DNA of 37,175 nt from Hyphomonadaceae bacterium (lineage in GTDB: Bacteria > Pseudomonadota > Alphaproteobacteria > Caulobacterales > Hyphomonadaceae), in assembly GCA_022760335.1 (NCBI GenBank), contig JALEGE010000100.1, positions 1 through 37,175 of the forward strand, read 5' to 3'. The notes under the pieces were generated by a model that was given only the letters and a program-made list of their open reading frames with translations, ran no database searches and was not told the origin of the DNA. The translations under genes and the position numbers were made by a program. Shown here piece by piece: positions 35,942 to 37,175 of this stretch. The stretch's first letter is position 1; each line of letters begins with the position of its first letter.

Positions 35942-37175
35942 ATGTCCTCTGAGACGACTGAGAAGGCGGGCGGATCGAAGCTCGCATTGTTTCCGGATCT
36001 GGTTCGCCAGAATGCGTCGGCGCTGGTGAGTGCTCCGGCAGTGCTCATGCCCGATGCACGGCTGGGCTGGGATGCGCTGGATACGCAATCTGATGGGGTT
36101 GCAATGGCCTTGCGGCGCGATGGGGTCGGTGCAGGCGATCGTGTCGCTCTGCTGGCCAAAGCTTCGATCGAATATGTGGTTGTGTTGGTTGGGGCGCTGA
36201 AAGCCGGCGCCAGTATAGTGCCGCTCTCAACCATGATCACCGACGATATTCTGTCCAGGCTCGTTCTCGATAGCGGCGCATCGGTGATCTTCTCAGATAC
36301 TGCAAACCGGGCGAGATTTGACCGCGCCTTCTCCGGGCAAATCATTCGGATCACTGCCGGAGCCCCAACGGAGGACTGGCTGTCGCTCGGAGACTGGACC
36401 GCAAATTCCGAAGAGACGTCCTTGCCGGATCTGGAGACATCGAGCAGCGCCGAATTCAATGTGATTTACAGTTCCGGAACGACCGGAGCGCCGAAAGGGA
36501 TTGTCCATAATCACGATCTTCGGGCCAAACAGGTCGAAGCCTTTCGGGCATTCGGCCTGAACGCGGACACGAAGACAATTCTGACGACCGCGCTCTATAC
36601 GAACTACAGTTTGCTGGCCCTGCTTGCGACTCTCGGGGCCGGTGGGGCTGTGTATTTGCTGGAACGGTTTGACGCCGGTGCGTTTATCGAAGCTTGCCAG
36701 ACTGAGGGGATATCGCACGCGTTTCTGGTTCCGGTACAGATCAAGCGTATTCTTGAGCACGCAGATTTTGCGCGACTGGAAGCCGGCCGGGATATGTGCG
36801 TTTTTTCGGCTGGGTCGCCTTTGCGGGTGGATATCAAAAGGGCTGTGGTTTCCCGCTGGCCGGGCGTGTTGATTGAAATCTACGGCGCAACCGAAGGCGG
36901 TGCCAGCACGCTGCTTGTTGCCAATCAGTATCCTGACAAACTTGCTTCGGTCGGTCATGCCGCCTCCGGCTGCAAGATCAAAATACTTCGCGAGGATGGC
37001 ACCGAGGCTGAGCCCGGTGAGAGCGGAGAGATTGTCGGCCGTTCGGCAATGTCAATGGACGGCTATCTCGGTCGGGAAGAGGAAAGCGCCAAATTGCGCT
37101 GGGTCTCACCTGACGGCGAAACCTATATGCGTTCGGGCGATATCGGCTTTCTGGATGAGGACGGCTTCCTCTATC
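35942..37175 (+). CDS. AMP-dependent acyl-CoA synthetase, C-terminus cut by the window edge
   Basis: An open frame of 411 codons from the ATG at 35942 with no stop before the window edge. It belongs to the ANL superfamily. It has the P-loop YSSGTTGAPKGIVHNH (176-191), the A5 motif EIYGATEGGAS (312-322) and the A7-like YMRSGDIGFLDEDGFLY near residues 395-411. It should activate a carboxylic acid to its CoA thioester through an acyl-AMP, the entry reaction for this beta-oxidation operon. The substrate cannot be read from the sequence. The gene lies 8 bases after the SCP-x-type thiolase, so it belongs to the same operon. Confidence 0.92.
   Translation, partial: MSSETTEKAGGSKLALFPDLVRQNASALVSAPAVLMPDARLGWDALDTQSDGVAMALRRDGVGAGDRVALLAKASIEYVVVLVGALKAGASIVPLSTMITDDILSRLVLDSGASVIFSDTANRARFDRAFSGQIIRITAGAPTEDWLSLGDWTANSEETSLPDLETSSSAEFNVIYSSGTTGAPKGIVHNHDLRAKQVEAFRAFGLNADTKTILTTALYTNYSLLALLATLGAGGAVYLLERFDAGAFIEACQTEGISHAFLVPVQIKRILEHADFARLEAGRDMCVFSAGSPLRVDIKRAVVSRWPGVLIEIYGATEGGASTLLVANQYPDKLASVGHAASGCKIKILREDGTEAEPGESGEIVGRSAMSMDGYLGREEESAKLRWVSPDGETYMRSGDIGFLDEDGFLY

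Overview
The window is about 37 kb of dense, GC-rich alphaproteobacterial-type chromosome. I base this on the codon and GC character, the linked leucine/valine catabolic operons, two large SusC-unrelated TonB-dependent receptors, an IS6-type insertion sequence, and a palindromic intergenic repeat of the alphaproteobacterial kind. A marine Hyphomonadaceae- or Sphingomonadales-like heterotroph is my best guess. There is no 16S rRNA or tRNA to confirm it. Genes fill nearly all of the window, and I see no rRNA, tRNA, CRISPR array or prophage.

Region 1 (1-10009) is branched-chain amino acid catabolism. A minus-strand operon runs isovaleryl-CoA dehydrogenase, methylcrotonyl-CoA carboxylase beta, then carboxylase alpha (cut by the window edge): the leucine-specific branch. 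A LysR regulator is divergent from it. A convergent Lrp/AsnC regulator (BkdR-like) faces the LysR gene and is itself divergent from a complete bkdA1-bkdA2-bkdB-lpdV operon for the branched-chain 2-oxoacid dehydrogenase complex. The bkd complex makes isovaleryl-CoA, which the first operon consumes.

Region 2 (10209-17471) is an uptake-and-hydrolysis module: a TonB-dependent receptor, an exported type-B carboxylesterase with a twin-arginine/lipobox N-terminus, and a MalT-like LuxR/ATPase regulator. An IS6-family insertion sequence (about 17474-18383, no target duplication seen) starts 2 bases after the regulator's stop and forms a sharp boundary.

Region 3 (18472-21736, minus strand) is a four-gene operon: class III aminotransferase, small membrane protein, flavin amine oxidase and a 77-residue unknown protein. 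It is divergent from two overlapping, paralogous TetR regulators (21994-23239).

Region 4 (23224-37175) holds an alpha/beta hydrolase, a second TonB-dependent receptor, a BASS-type transporter, a GPH-type MFS transporter, a crotonase that lacks both usual catalytic glutamates, and a plus-strand operon: thiolase, FadB/FadJ-type bifunctional enzyme, MFE-2-like short-chain dehydrogenase, SCP-x-type thiolase and an AMP-dependent acyl-CoA ligase (cut by the edge). This looks like uptake, CoA activation and beta-oxidation of a hydrophobic carboxylic acid, possibly steroid- or terpenoid-like or otherwise branched.

The most interesting observation is a shared near-palindrome, consensus TGTACA-WW-TGTACA. 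It lies upstream of the first TetR gene, the second TonB receptor, the BASS transporter and the thiolase operon. It suggests that the TetR pair controls Regions 3/4 as one regulon for an unidentified substrate.
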